The notes beneath the pieces were generated by a model. It saw only the letters and a program-made list of their open reading frames with translations, made no database searches and was not told the DNA's origin. The translations under genes and the position numbers were made by a program. From NCBI GenBank assembly GCA_030611905.1, contig JAUWOX010000005.1, positions 1 to 17,290 of the forward strand: a stretch of DNA of 17,290 nucleotides, given 5' to 3'. Below, piece after piece: positions 6,713 to 13,256 of the stretch. Every line of letters starts with the position of its first letter. The first letter of the stretch is position 1. Origin of the DNA: a bacterium (GTDB lineage: Bacteria > Patescibacteriota > JABMPQ01 > JAQVVF01).

Positions 6713-6718
6713 GTATTT

Positions 6719-6724
6719 ATTATA
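6719..6724 (-). promoter_or_regulatory. prfA -10 box, leaderless type
   Basis: TATAAT on the minus strand, 6 nt from the ATG; no clear -35 is seen. It partly follows the rpmE terminator. Confidence 0.5.
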
Positions 6725-6727
6725 TAT

Positions 6728-6761
6728 AAAAACAGAGCATAATTAAATAGAACTCTGTTTT
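6728..6761 (-). terminator. Probable rpmE terminator
   Basis: On the minus strand AAAACAGAG and CTCTGTTTT form a 9-bp stem with a 16-nt AT-rich loop and a short T tract, just after the rpmE stop and before prfA. Confidence 0.65.
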
Positions 6762-6767
6762 GCTAAG

Positions 6768-7121
6768 CTATTTTTTTATAGTTTTCTTGCGTGTTTTCTT
6801 TTTTTGTGTTTTTTTAGGTTTTGCTGTAATTTTTTTGTTCTTGGTTTTAGTCTTAACTTTAACTTTAGTCTTAGCTTTAGCTTTGACCTTCTTTTTAACT
6901 TTTTTTACTGCTTTCATCTCGGCTGCTTTTTCTTGTCTGGCCTTAAATTTATCAACTCGGCCAGCAGCATCCAGCAATTTTGCCTTGCCGGTAAAGGCAG
7001 GATGGCATGCTGAACAAACCTCTACTTCCATTTCTTTAACAGTAGAGGCTGTTTTTATCTTATTCCCGCAGGCACAAGCAATTGTGGCTGGACCATATTG
7101 TGGATGAATTTTATCTTTCAT
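6768..7121 (-). CDS. rpmE: 50S ribosomal protein L31 with long lysine-rich tail
   Basis: L31 bridges the two ribosomal subunits near the central protuberance. The first 70 residues are a standard zinc-binding (C+) L31: MKDKIHPQYGPATIACACGN, then VEVCSACHPAFTGK, giving cysteines 16, 18, 36 and 39 as likely zinc ligands. The remaining 47 residues are almost only K, T, V and A (KVKAKAKTKVKVKTKTKNKK), making 117 residues against about 70 in typical L31. The tail is encoded by low-complexity DNA and is probably a disordered rRNA-binding extension. Order rpmE-prfA on one strand is common in bacteria. No SD; a minus-strand TTGCAA-16-TATAAT promoter ends 8 nt before the ATG. Confidence 0.95.
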   Translation of the reverse strand: MKDKIHPQYGPATIACACGNKIKTASTVKEMEVEVCSACHPAFTGKAKLLDAAGRVDKFKARQEKAAEMKAVKKVKKKVKAKAKTKVKVKTKTKNKKITAKPKKTQKKKTRKKTIKK

Positions 7122-7129
7122 ATAAAATA

Positions 7130-7157
7130 ATTATACATAAACAATAAGTTTTTGCAA
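7130..7157 (-). promoter_or_regulatory. rpmE promoter, predicted leaderless start
   Basis: Minus-strand TTGCAA (7152-7157), 16-nt spacer, TATAAT (7130-7135), 8 nt before the ATG. Confidence 0.6.
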
Positions 7158-7177
7158 GAGAATTCTGAATTAAGTAA

Positions 7178-7714
7178 TTATTTTTTTACTACTCTCCTTG
7201 GGCTTCGTCTCGTTCTATTTTTTATTAAAAAATAATCAGAGCTTTTATCAAGATCATAGAAAGCATCTACTTCATTTTTCAACAGAGAAGAGGATGATTT
7301 AGAAAAGGCAATTGCTTCAGTATAACAGCCAAGTGCTTTGGCGTATTTTATCAAATCAGTGAAATCACCATCGCCAGATACTAAGACGATGACATCTAGC
7401 TTAGGAGCAAGCCTAACGATATCCATGGCAATGCCAATATCCCAATCTCCTTTTTTATTGCCACCATAAAAAATTTGTAAGTCTTTGGCTTTTATTTCAT
7501 AGCCTTTTTTTTCAAGCGATGCAAAAAAATCTTTTTCTTTTTTGATAACATCAGTTTTTATAACATAAGCAATCGCTCGGATTAAGGTTCGATCTTTAGT
7601 TGCCTTTTCCAAAACTTTGCCAAAATCAACTTTAGCATTGTGCAATGCCTTGGCAGAATAATACATGTTCTGTACATCAACAAAAATTCCAACTCTTTTA
7701 TTATTTTTATCCAT
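7178..7714 (-). CDS. NYN-domain (LabA/DUF88 family) putative ribonuclease
   Basis: NYN proteins have a PIN-like fold and are predicted metal-dependent RNases. The 178-residue product shows the conserved acidic positions in order: GIFVDVQNMYYSA (D13 and N16), GDWDIGIAMDIV (D90, D92, D98) and VLVSGDGDFTDLIKYAKALG (D115, D117). That is the full active-site set for the LabA-like branch. The last 15 residues are basic (NRTRRSPRRVVKK), perhaps for RNA contact. No signal peptide or membrane helix. It lies upstream of rpmE on the same strand but each has its own -10 box. No SD; TATTCT 8 nt before the ATG suggests a leaderless message. The RNA target is unknown. Confidence 0.88.
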   Translation of the reverse strand: MDKNNKRVGIFVDVQNMYYSAKALHNAKVDFGKVLEKATKDRTLIRAIAYVIKTDVIKKEKDFFASLEKKGYEIKAKDLQIFYGGNKKGDWDIGIAMDIVRLAPKLDVIVLVSGDGDFTDLIKYAKALGCYTEAIAFSKSSSSLLKNEVDAFYDLDKSSDYFLIKNRTRRSPRRVVKK

Positions 7715-7722
7715 ATTTTTAT

Positions 7723-7751
7723 AGAATATTATTATTTATTAAGTTAATCAA
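7723..7751 (-). promoter_or_regulatory. NYN gene promoter, predicted leaderless start
   Basis: Minus-strand TTGATT (7746-7751), 17-nt spacer, TATTCT (7723-7728), 8 nt before the ATG. Confidence 0.55.
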
Positions 7752-7801
7752 TACTAGCATATTTCAATATTTATGTCAAATTAAGTAGTAGATGCGCCCA
7801 A

Positions 7802-7834
7802 TAAACGGCTATTAACGACGATAGTAGCCGTTTA
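7802..7834. other. Intergenic hairpin
   Basis: TAAACGGCTA pairs perfectly with TAGCCGTTTA around a 13-nt loop. No T run follows on either strand, so it is not a standard intrinsic terminator; it could be an mRNA end stabiliser or protein-binding palindrome. Confidence 0.5.
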
Positions 7835-7843
7835 ATCCTTCTC

Positions 7844-7875
7844 AAATAAAAAACCGCTTAGATTGAATCTAGCGG
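7844..7875 (-). terminator. Terminator overlapping the PRPP-synthetase stop codon
   Basis: Minus-strand stem CCGCT-AGATT / AATCT-A-AGCGG followed by a T run interrupted by one A. The stop codon TAG (7869-7871) is inside the 5' arm, so terminating ribosomes could influence folding. Confidence 0.8.
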
Positions 7876-8978
7876 TCAAAAAGCTGCGAAACAGAACCAT
7901 ATTCATAAATTTGCTCAATTGCTTTGGCGATCAATTCAGCCACTGACACGACTCGAATTTTTGGTCTCAATTTATTTTTAGGAATATCGACTGAATCAGT
8001 GACAGCCAAATACTCGAGGCAAGAAGCTTGCACTCTATCACTAGCACCTTCGGGCAATTCTCCATGGATACCTCCACCATAGACTTTTATCGCTCCCGCC
8101 TTCAAACAAGCTTTAGCCATCTCGATCATGGTGAAGCCAGTTTTGACAATGTCATCCAAAAGCAAAACGATTTTGCCCTTTACGTCTCCGATAATGATTA
8201 TTCTGCTAACTTGATCAGCCCCTTCGGCACGGCCTTCTTTATGAGCAATAGCGAAGTCAACGCCGAAATGTCTGGCATAGGCGCCCACTATTTTGGCATA
8301 ACCAGCATCGGTTAGGAATACAGTTTTGCCTGGGATCACTAGTCCAGAGAATGCCTTCTTAAGCAATAATGGTGTCGCCCAAAGATGGTCAACTGGCACA
8401 CTAGCAAAGCCTTGTATTGCTTCAGCGTGCAAATCCATAAAAACAAATCTATCCACTCCCGCTGTTTCAAGTAAATCTATTTCCAGCCTAGCTGTAATAG
8501 CAATCCGGGGACTAGTTTTTCTTTCTTGTCTTTGATAGGCAAAATCTGGAATGACAACAGTAATTTCATGAGCCGAAGCCAGCTTAGCAGCTCTTACCAT
8601 TATCCGCAATTCTTCTCTGCACCTGCGTCCGAGTTCAGCTGAATGAGCAACAGTTGGCTGAATTATGACTACTCGTCTGCCTCTAATATTGTCTCGGAAT
8701 TGTGGCTTTATTTCTCCGCCATCAAAATCCGTAATTTTCATCTGTCCTAATGGCACGCCAAGAATTTTGCAGATCTCTGATGCCAATTCTGGATGTGAGC
8801 GGCCGGCGCAGACAATCATCTTGTGTGGAGTAGTTGCTTGATGTAATTGCTTAGCGCAATCATCGCAGATGCGTACTAGGCCAATAACTGAAGAACAGGG
8901 GTTGCAAATACCTCGCTTGCAAAACATGCATTGATTAATGGGCTCCTTATCTTTGTTGCAACAAGTACAGGTTGCCAT
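7869..8978 (-). CDS. Zinc-finger/ribose-phosphate pyrophosphokinase-like fusion
   Basis: The C-terminal 315 residues are homologous to PRPP synthetase (Prs), which makes phosphoribosyl pyrophosphate for nucleotide synthesis. Visible motifs: FDGGEI (85-90), FRDNIRGRRVVIIQP, MVRAAKLASAHEITVVIPDFAYQRQERK and DLHAEAIQGF (182-191). The PRPP-binding loop, usually DDxxDTGGT, reads DDIVKTGFT (275-283), and the PDAGG segment reads LTDAGYAKI, so catalysis may differ or be lost. The first 45 residues form a separate cysteine-rich module with C4, C6, C7, C17, C20, C25, C28, C38 and C41, resembling a B-box-like double zinc knuckle not usual in Prs (about 315 residues). The start has an AGGAGG SD (8988-8993). 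Prs-like regulatory proteins without catalysis are known, so I leave the symbol blank. Codon use is less AT-rich than in the neighbours. Confidence 0.8.
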   Translation of the reverse strand: MATCTCCNKDKEPINQCMFCKRGICNPCSSVIGLVRICDDCAKQLHQATTPHKMIVCAGRSHPELASEICKILGVPLGQMKITDFDGGEIKPQFRDNIRGRRVVIIQPTVAHSAELGRRCREELRIMVRAAKLASAHEITVVIPDFAYQRQERKTSPRIAITARLEIDLLETAGVDRFVFMDLHAEAIQGFASVPVDHLWATPLLLKKAFSGLVIPGKTVFLTDAGYAKIVGAYARHFGVDFAIAHKEGRAEGADQVSRIIIIGDVKGKIVLLLDDIVKTGFTMIEMAKACLKAGAIKVYGGGIHGELPEGASDRVQASCLEYLAVTDSVDIPKNKLRPKIRVVSVAELIAKAIEQIYEYGSVSQLFDR

Positions 8979-9018
8979 AGGTCTGTCCCTCCTTGCGGCT
9001 TTTGTTAAAGAACGAATT

Positions 9019-10611
9019 TTATTTTATTTTTTTTATCATATAATTATCCTGCAATCTGTATCCCAATTTCCGATAATAATCTCGAACACCAATTCCGGAA
9101 ATAACTGATATTTTTTTTAGCTTAAATTCTTTGTTTACAATTTTTTCAGCCTCCTTCATCAACTTTTTACCCAAGCCCTTATGCTGTACAGCTTTTTTGC
9201 TTCTCTTATCTACTTCAACCATCTGTCCTAAGCTCTTTAATTCTCTAATTATTGCCGCATTATTTAAAACATCAATAAAATGCTTTTCTCCAGAATAATA
9301 CTGCGATGGAATCCGCAAACGAAGATAAGCCAATATTTTATCGTTTTTTCTATCTTCAAAGCTCAAAAATATTTCTTTTCCCCCAGATGATTTATAATCA
9401 ATTCTATGCAATTTCAAATCACGGATAACGGATAACGAATTACGAATCTCGCGACACCTAATACATTTGCATTTCAGCCCGTCTTCCTTCATTCTGGCAT
9501 GAACAACCTGTCGAATATTAGAAATTTTATTTCCAGCCACAATATCCGGCGCAGGAATATCACGGCCTAATCTCATAATTCTAACATACTTTGGAATTTT
9601 TTGTTTAATTTTTATCAACAGATCAGCAATAGATTTATCAGAATAGGGGATATATTTTTTTTCTTTCCATAATTTATAAAAACTTCTTGCCGCTTTTGTT
9701 AAAACGCAGGGATAAATTTTTAACATGTCTGGCTGAAAATCAGAATTAGAAAATAATACTTCAAACATTTTTACATCTTTATACTTAGAGCTTCCCGGCA
9801 TGTTTGGCATCGTATGATAATTAATTTTAAAGCCAGCATCTTTTAATAGTTTAGTCGCTTTAATCGTTGCTTCAATCCCATGTCCGCGATTATTAAATTT
9901 TAAAACATCGTTATAAATACTTTGCACTCCAAGCTCTACCCGAGTTGCCCCCAGCTCCCGCATTCTAATTACTTCTTTCTCGTCAACATAATCCGGCCGT
10001 GTTTCTAAAGTCAATCCAATAATCCGATGCTTGGCTCTTTCGTTTCGTTTAAATAGATCACTTAGATTTTGAGATTTATGATTTTTTGCATTTGCCGCTT
10101 CAAAACATTTCCTAATAAAATTAGTTTGATATGACTTGGAAATTGCGCCCCAGGTTCCTCCCATAATAATTAATTCAATTTTATCTGTCGGATGCCCGCA
10201 AATATTTAAAGCATCTAATCTGGTCCGCATTTGTTTAACAGGGGAATACTTGCAAAGAATAGCCCGCATCACTGCTGGTTCATCGTCCAAATAACTTTTC
10301 GGCATTTTGGCCTGCGAAGGACAATACAAACATTTTCCAGGACATTTATAAGGTCGTGTAAAAACCGCAACAGAAGCAATGCCTGACAAAGTCCGTGTTT
10401 TTTGTTTTTTTAATAATTCCTCAAGTTCTTTATTTTCTTTTATTTTTTTCTTTTTGATTAAATCTCGATAAACTGATAATATTAAAATATTAGAAGGCAT
10501 TCCACATTTAAATTCTTTAGCAATTCGTTTTTTTAGAAATTCAAAAACAGATCCGTTTAAGGATTTATTGTTGTAAGCTTGATAAATTAATTCTTTGACT
10601 GCTTTGGACAT
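9019..10611 (-). CDS. elp3: Elp3-type tRNA U34 carboxymethylation enzyme (radical SAM/GNAT)
   Basis: Elp3 adds a carboxymethyl group to carbon 5 of wobble uridine using acetyl-CoA and radical SAM chemistry. The 530-residue product has the complete two-domain layout: the cluster motif CPGKCLYCPS (C90, C94, C97), GGTWGA, LTLETRPDYV, ELGVQSIYNDVL, YHTMPNMPGS and KIYPC, then CKCIRCRE, FLSFED, YLRLRIP, and a C-terminal acetyltransferase domain with QHKGLGKKLMKEA (476-488) and GVRDYYRKLGY (508-518). This is the archaeal/eukaryotic-type single-subunit Elp3 found in some bacteria. At about residues 388-397 the linker is encoded by a short word-repeat (9421-9448) that looks like an in-frame insertion. 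It is divergently transcribed from a Trm9-like methyltransferase whose family acts on the Elp3 product. No SD; TATTAT lies 6 nt before the ATG. Confidence 0.93.
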   Translation of the reverse strand: MSKAVKELIYQAYNNKSLNGSVFEFLKKRIAKEFKCGMPSNILILSVYRDLIKKKKIKENKELEELLKKQKTRTLSGIASVAVFTRPYKCPGKCLYCPSQAKMPKSYLDDEPAVMRAILCKYSPVKQMRTRLDALNICGHPTDKIELIIMGGTWGAISKSYQTNFIRKCFEAANAKNHKSQNLSDLFKRNERAKHRIIGLTLETRPDYVDEKEVIRMRELGATRVELGVQSIYNDVLKFNNRGHGIEATIKATKLLKDAGFKINYHTMPNMPGSSKYKDVKMFEVLFSNSDFQPDMLKIYPCVLTKAARSFYKLWKEKKYIPYSDKSIADLLIKIKQKIPKYVRIMRLGRDIPAPDIVAGNKISNIRQVVHARMKEDGLKCKCIRCREIRNSLSVIRDLKLHRIDYKSSGGKEIFLSFEDRKNDKILAYLRLRIPSQYYSGEKHFIDVLNNAAIIRELKSLGQMVEVDKRSKKAVQHKGLGKKLMKEAEKIVNKEFKLKKISVISGIGVRDYYRKLGYRLQDNYMIKKIK

Positions 10612-10617
10612 TGTTAG

Positions 10618-10629
10618 ATAATATATAAT
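10618..10629. promoter_or_regulatory. Overlapping divergent -10 boxes of elp3 and the methyltransferase
   Basis: Minus-strand TATTAT (10618-10623) is 6 nt from the elp3 ATG. Plus-strand TATAAT (10624-10629) is 20 nt from the methyltransferase ATG. The whole intergenic region is 38 nt, so the two genes probably share regulation. No good -35 is seen for either. Confidence 0.5.
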
Positions 10630-10649
10630 AAATTCTCTTTTTAATCAAG

Positions 10650-11378
10650 ATGCAAAAAGAATATGCTGAAAAACTAATCCAAAAAACCCAACAGGACTAT
10701 CAAAAACTAGCCAAGGAATTTTCAGTTACCCGCGCCTTTCCCTGGCAGGAATTAGAAGATTTAATCAAATACATTAAACCGGGTCAAAAAGTATTGGATG
10801 CCGGCTGCGGCAATGGTCGTTCTTACCAGCTCTTACGAAGTAAGAAAATTAATTATCTTGGCGTGGACAATAGTCCGGCTTTAATCAGAGAGGCTCAAAA
10901 TAAATATCAATTTGGCAATTTTAGAGTCATGGATCTGACCAATCTGGAATGCGAAAAAGATACTTTTGACACCATCTTCTGTATCGCGGCTCTTCAGCAC
11001 ATCCCTTCAAAAAAACTTCGCTTCCAGGTTCTCCAAGATTTTCACCAGATATTAAAACCAAATGGTTATTTAATCATGACCAACTGGAATCTCTGGCAGA
11101 AAAAATATTTCTGGCAGACTTTAAAATATTCCTTATCAAGCCTTTGCGGTAAACACAGAGAATTAGACCTAAAAGATGTTTATATGCCCTGGAAGGCCCG
11201 TTTTGGCGTTGTTGATCGCTATTACCATGCTTTTACCCCCAGAGAATTAAACAAATTACTGCAAGATTCCGGATTTAAAATAAAAAAAAGTTATTATGTA
11301 AAAAAGGGAGAGAAATCAGATTGGCGCAATGGCTATAATCTTTGCACGATTGCTAAAAAAGTAAAAAACTTGCAATAA
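10650..11378 (+). CDS. Trm9/ALKBH8-like SAM methyltransferase
   Basis: A class I SAM methyltransferase of 242 residues. Generic features are VLDAGCGNGRSY (48-58) for SAM binding and GVDNSPALI for the acidic loop. Several segments resemble the Trm9/ALKBH8 tRNA methyltransferase family in particular: FSVTRAFPWQ at 24-33 (family: FS.TR..PWP), IAALQHIPSKKLR (family: A.IHH.ST..RR), LIMTNWNLWQKK (family: lliyvWa.EQ) and DRYYHAFTPREL at 189-200 (family: RYYHvF..gEL). Trm9 turns 5-carboxymethyluridine at the wobble position into the methyl ester mcm5U. Its neighbour elp3 makes that carboxymethyluridine, and the pair is divergent with 38 nt between them, which supports a joint pathway. Eukaryotic Trm9 needs Trm112; none is seen here. 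A generic small-molecule methyltransferase remains possible. Confidence 0.7.
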   Translation: MQKEYAEKLIQKTQQDYQKLAKEFSVTRAFPWQELEDLIKYIKPGQKVLDAGCGNGRSYQLLRSKKINYLGVDNSPALIREAQNKYQFGNFRVMDLTNLECEKDTFDTIFCIAALQHIPSKKLRFQVLQDFHQILKPNGYLIMTNWNLWQKKYFWQTLKYSLSSLCGKHRELDLKDVYMPWKARFGVVDRYYHAFTPRELNKLLQDSGFKIKKSYYVKKGEKSDWRNGYNLCTIAKKVKNLQ

Positions 11379-11446
11379 GATATTATTCTGCTATACTTAC
11401 AATTGACAATTCAAATATGAAATTTAATATCTCACGTTTTCTGATT

Positions 11447-11486
11447 ATTTGCCTCCTGTCCTGAGCTAGTCGAAGGATAGGCAAAT
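11447..11486. repeat. REP-like palindrome
   Basis: An 8-bp outer stem ATTTGCCT / AGGCAAAT plus inner TCCT / AGGA enclose GAGCTAGTCGA. The core CCTGAGCTAGTCGAAGG (11460-11476) resembles a family of dispersed repeats known from many bacterial genomes (cctgagc..gtcgaagg). Only one copy is present in this window. Confidence 0.6.
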
Positions 11487-11524
11487 TAAGACGATGAAAA
11501 CGGCGGACTAAGGAAACCTCCAAG

Positions 11525-11545
11525 TTCGCCATGCGCGAATTTTTT
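11525..11545 (+). terminator. Weak terminator or attenuator before rpsB
   Basis: TTCGC / GCGAA stem with a 5-nt loop and six T. It overlaps the alternative stem GGCGGAC / GTTCGCC. Stem strength is low. Confidence 0.4.
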
Positions 11546-11600
11546 CTTTGCCTACGTACCGTGTTGAGGACGGAGACGAAGTAACTAATAACTATTAACT

Positions 11601-11606
11601 TATAAC
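11601..11606 (+). promoter_or_regulatory. rpsB -10 box, leaderless type
   Basis: TATAAC 6 nt before the rpsB ATG, within a word-repeat tract built from AACTA/ATAACTA units (11582-11612). No -35 at the right distance. Confidence 0.4.
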
Positions 11607-11612
11607 TATTTT

Positions 11613-12335
11613 ATGAAAATCCCAACGATCCAAGAATTATTAAAAGCCGGAGCTCATTTTGGACACCAATCTGCTAATTGGAATCCTAAAATGGAAAAAT
11701 TTGTCTTCACTAAAAAAGAAGGTGTTTATATTATCGATTTACAAAAAACAAGAGATAGGCTAATCAAGGCTCTTGAATTTGCCTCCAAAATATCTAAAGA
11801 AGAAGGAAAAATTATTTTTGTCTGTACTAAAAGACAAGGCAAGGATTTAGTCAAAAAAGCGGCGAAGTCTTGTAAGATGCCTTACGTTACTGAAAGATGG
11901 CTGGGAGGAACATTGACTAATTTTAAAACCATCCATAGACAAATTGAAAAATTAAGAGACTTGGAAGAGAAACGAGAAGCCGGTCAATTAGAAAAATACA
12001 CTAAATATGAACGTCAATTGCTCAAAGAAGAAATCGAAAAACTAAACCACAAAATTGGCGGAATTAAAAATTTAGACAAAATGCCGGAAGCTTTATTTGT
12101 TTTTGACACTGTTAATAGTCAATCTACTATCAAAGAGGCAAGGGCAAAGAAAATACCTATCATTGCTCTTGTTGACAGCAACGCTAACCCAGAAGATGCC
12201 GATTATCCAATTCCATCCAATGATGATGCAATTAAAATTATTGAGTTGATGGCCAATACTTTTGCCAATGCTATAAAAGAAAATTCAAAAGAAACAACAG
12301 AAATAAAATCGGATACAGTGAAATCTAAGAAATAA
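11613..12335 (+). CDS. rpsB: 30S ribosomal protein S2
   Basis: S2 binds the 30S subunit between head and body and is needed for S1 docking and initiation. The 240-residue length and the sequence fit: IQELLKAGAHFGHQSANWNPKMEKFVFTKKEGVYIIDLQKT at the N terminus, FVCTKRQGKDLVKKAA, ERWLGGTLTNFKTI, and the family block MPEALFVFDTVNSQSTIKEARAKKIPIIALVDSNANPEDADYPIPSNDDA. There is no SD. It normally leads an rpsB-tsf operon; here an opposite-strand gene lies between rpsB and tsf, so they cannot be read as one undisturbed unit. The preceding 234-nt leader has several hairpins. Confidence 0.97.
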   Translation: MKIPTIQELLKAGAHFGHQSANWNPKMEKFVFTKKEGVYIIDLQKTRDRLIKALEFASKISKEEGKIIFVCTKRQGKDLVKKAAKSCKMPYVTERWLGGTLTNFKTIHRQIEKLRDLEEKREAGQLEKYTKYERQLLKEEIEKLNHKIGGIKNLDKMPEALFVFDTVNSQSTIKEARAKKIPIIALVDSNANPEDADYPIPSNDDAIKIIELMANTFANAIKENSKETTEIKSDTVKSKK

Positions 12336-12350
12336 GAACTGTTCTCTCTC

Positions 12351-12388
12351 AAAAAAAAGAACCGTGTGCGACGAATCGCAAACGGTTC
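12351..12388 (-). terminator. Terminator of the opposite-strand gene 12415-13089
   Basis: On the minus strand GAACCGT pairs with ACGGTTC around an inner GCGA / TCGC stem, followed by eight T. The same hairpin on the plus strand may mark the rpsB transcript end but has a poorer T run. Confidence 0.8.
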
Positions 12389-12414
12389 GTAAAAAGAACA
12401 AAAAATGAAAAATG

Positions 12415-13089
12415 TCAGTGAGGACGCTTTGGGACGTAGGAGAATCCATCGGAAGCCAGTCGGAAAACGGTATCACAGGGTGCTTTCGGATCCGAGGGCA
12501 TGGCAAGATTGATGGTATCCAGTCGCCACAGATCTGACTGCGACTCAGGTTCGTCAATTGCCAATGCTTCGATTCCATCGCTACCAATGTCGTCAAAGGT
12601 TCCATCAGCTAATTCTGCTAACAGATCCATTGTCACTTCAGGAGCAATGGGGTCTTCTCGCACCCTGGGATTAGCCCAGATGTGTGTCCATTCAAAAGTC
12701 CGTTCAAGAAATTCGCGAATATCCTGTGGGAGTTCCACGCTTTCTTCACTTACCCTTGAAAGAACAATCTGAAGCATCTTCTTGGGTCCGCCTTTGTGCA
12801 GGAACCACTCGAACTTGACGACCTTGAAGCCGCGTTCAAGCAAATCTGCAAAAAGCCTTCCTACTTGAGCCCATTTGAAGTTTTCATGCAGTGGAGTTCC
12901 GGTTGCGGATCCCGGCTCAAGACCCCATGCAATAGCCTCTCTCTCGCGTCGAGCCCTGATTTGGTCTTCATCGCGAGGAACCTGAGGAACCTCCGGAACA
13001 CCATTCAGAAGATATCGACGCGGATCAAAGACTTTGAACAATACTACTTCTGGCACATAATCACATCCAACAAACTGCTGGTTCGCCAT
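12415..13089 (-). CDS. Unrecognised 224-residue protein between rpsB and tsf
   Basis: I do not recognise this family. The start (MANQQFVGCDYVPE) is fixed by AGGAGG at 13095-13100 with a 5-nt spacer. The protein is soluble, acidic and rich in E, D, R, P and L, with no signal peptide or membrane helix. Segments such as DEDQIRARREREAIAWGL and VGRLFADLLERGFKVVKFEWFLH look helical, and the tail is Pro/Arg/His-rich. Its bases are plainly more GC-rich than those of rpsB and tsf, and lysine is rare where its neighbours are lysine-rich, which suggests a foreign or differently selected gene. It has its own consensus-like promoter and a strong terminator, so it is an autonomous opposite-strand unit inside a conserved ribosomal cluster. 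Confidence 0.75.
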   Translation of the reverse strand: MANQQFVGCDYVPEVVLFKVFDPRRYLLNGVPEVPQVPRDEDQIRARREREAIAWGLEPGSATGTPLHENFKWAQVGRLFADLLERGFKVVKFEWFLHKGGPKKMLQIVLSRVSEESVELPQDIREFLERTFEWTHIWANPRVREDPIAPEVTMDLLAELADGTFDDIGSDGIEALAIDEPESQSDLWRLDTINLAMPSDPKAPCDTVFRLASDGFSYVPKRPH

Positions 13090-13125
13090 TCGTCCCTCCT
13101 GCTGGTTTCCAATACCGAATAGAAC

Positions 13126-13154
13126 AGCATATCATAACATATATATTTTGTCAA
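13126..13154 (-). promoter_or_regulatory. Sigma70-type promoter of the gene at 12415-13089
   Basis: Minus-strand TTGACA (13149-13154), 17-nt spacer, TATGCT (13126-13131), then an SD leader of about 30 nt. Confidence 0.8.
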
Positions 13155-13199
13155 TAGTTTACTGAATTATCGAATCTCTCACCTAAAATAAGCCATTTA

Positions 13200-13227
13200 T
13201 TTACAAATAATCCATTTTTATTATAAT
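13200..13227 (+). promoter_or_regulatory. tsf promoter
   Basis: TTTACA (13200-13205), 16-nt spacer, TATAAT (13222-13227). A leader of about 25 nt without SD follows. It gives tsf its own transcription despite the separation from rpsB. Confidence 0.75.
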
Positions 13228-13256
13228 GAAATCATAACAACATTAATTTTAAAATT

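Larger units (their letters stand above)
11379..11612 (+). promoter_or_regulatory. Structured leader region upstream of rpsB
   Basis: This 234-nt gap holds TTGACA (11403-11408) with TAATAT 16 nt downstream as a possible distal promoter, a REP-like hairpin (11447-11486), a second hairpin GGCGGAC (11502-11508) / GTTCGCC (11524-11530), and a competing short stem followed by six T (11525-11545). The alternative stems could act as an attenuator or S2-responsive leader; this is inference. Confidence 0.45.

Noticed and set aside
12285..12605. Minus-strand frame overlapping the rpsB end and the 12415 gene
   Set aside because: It crosses a strong terminator and lies in another frame of a better supported gene with SD and promoter.
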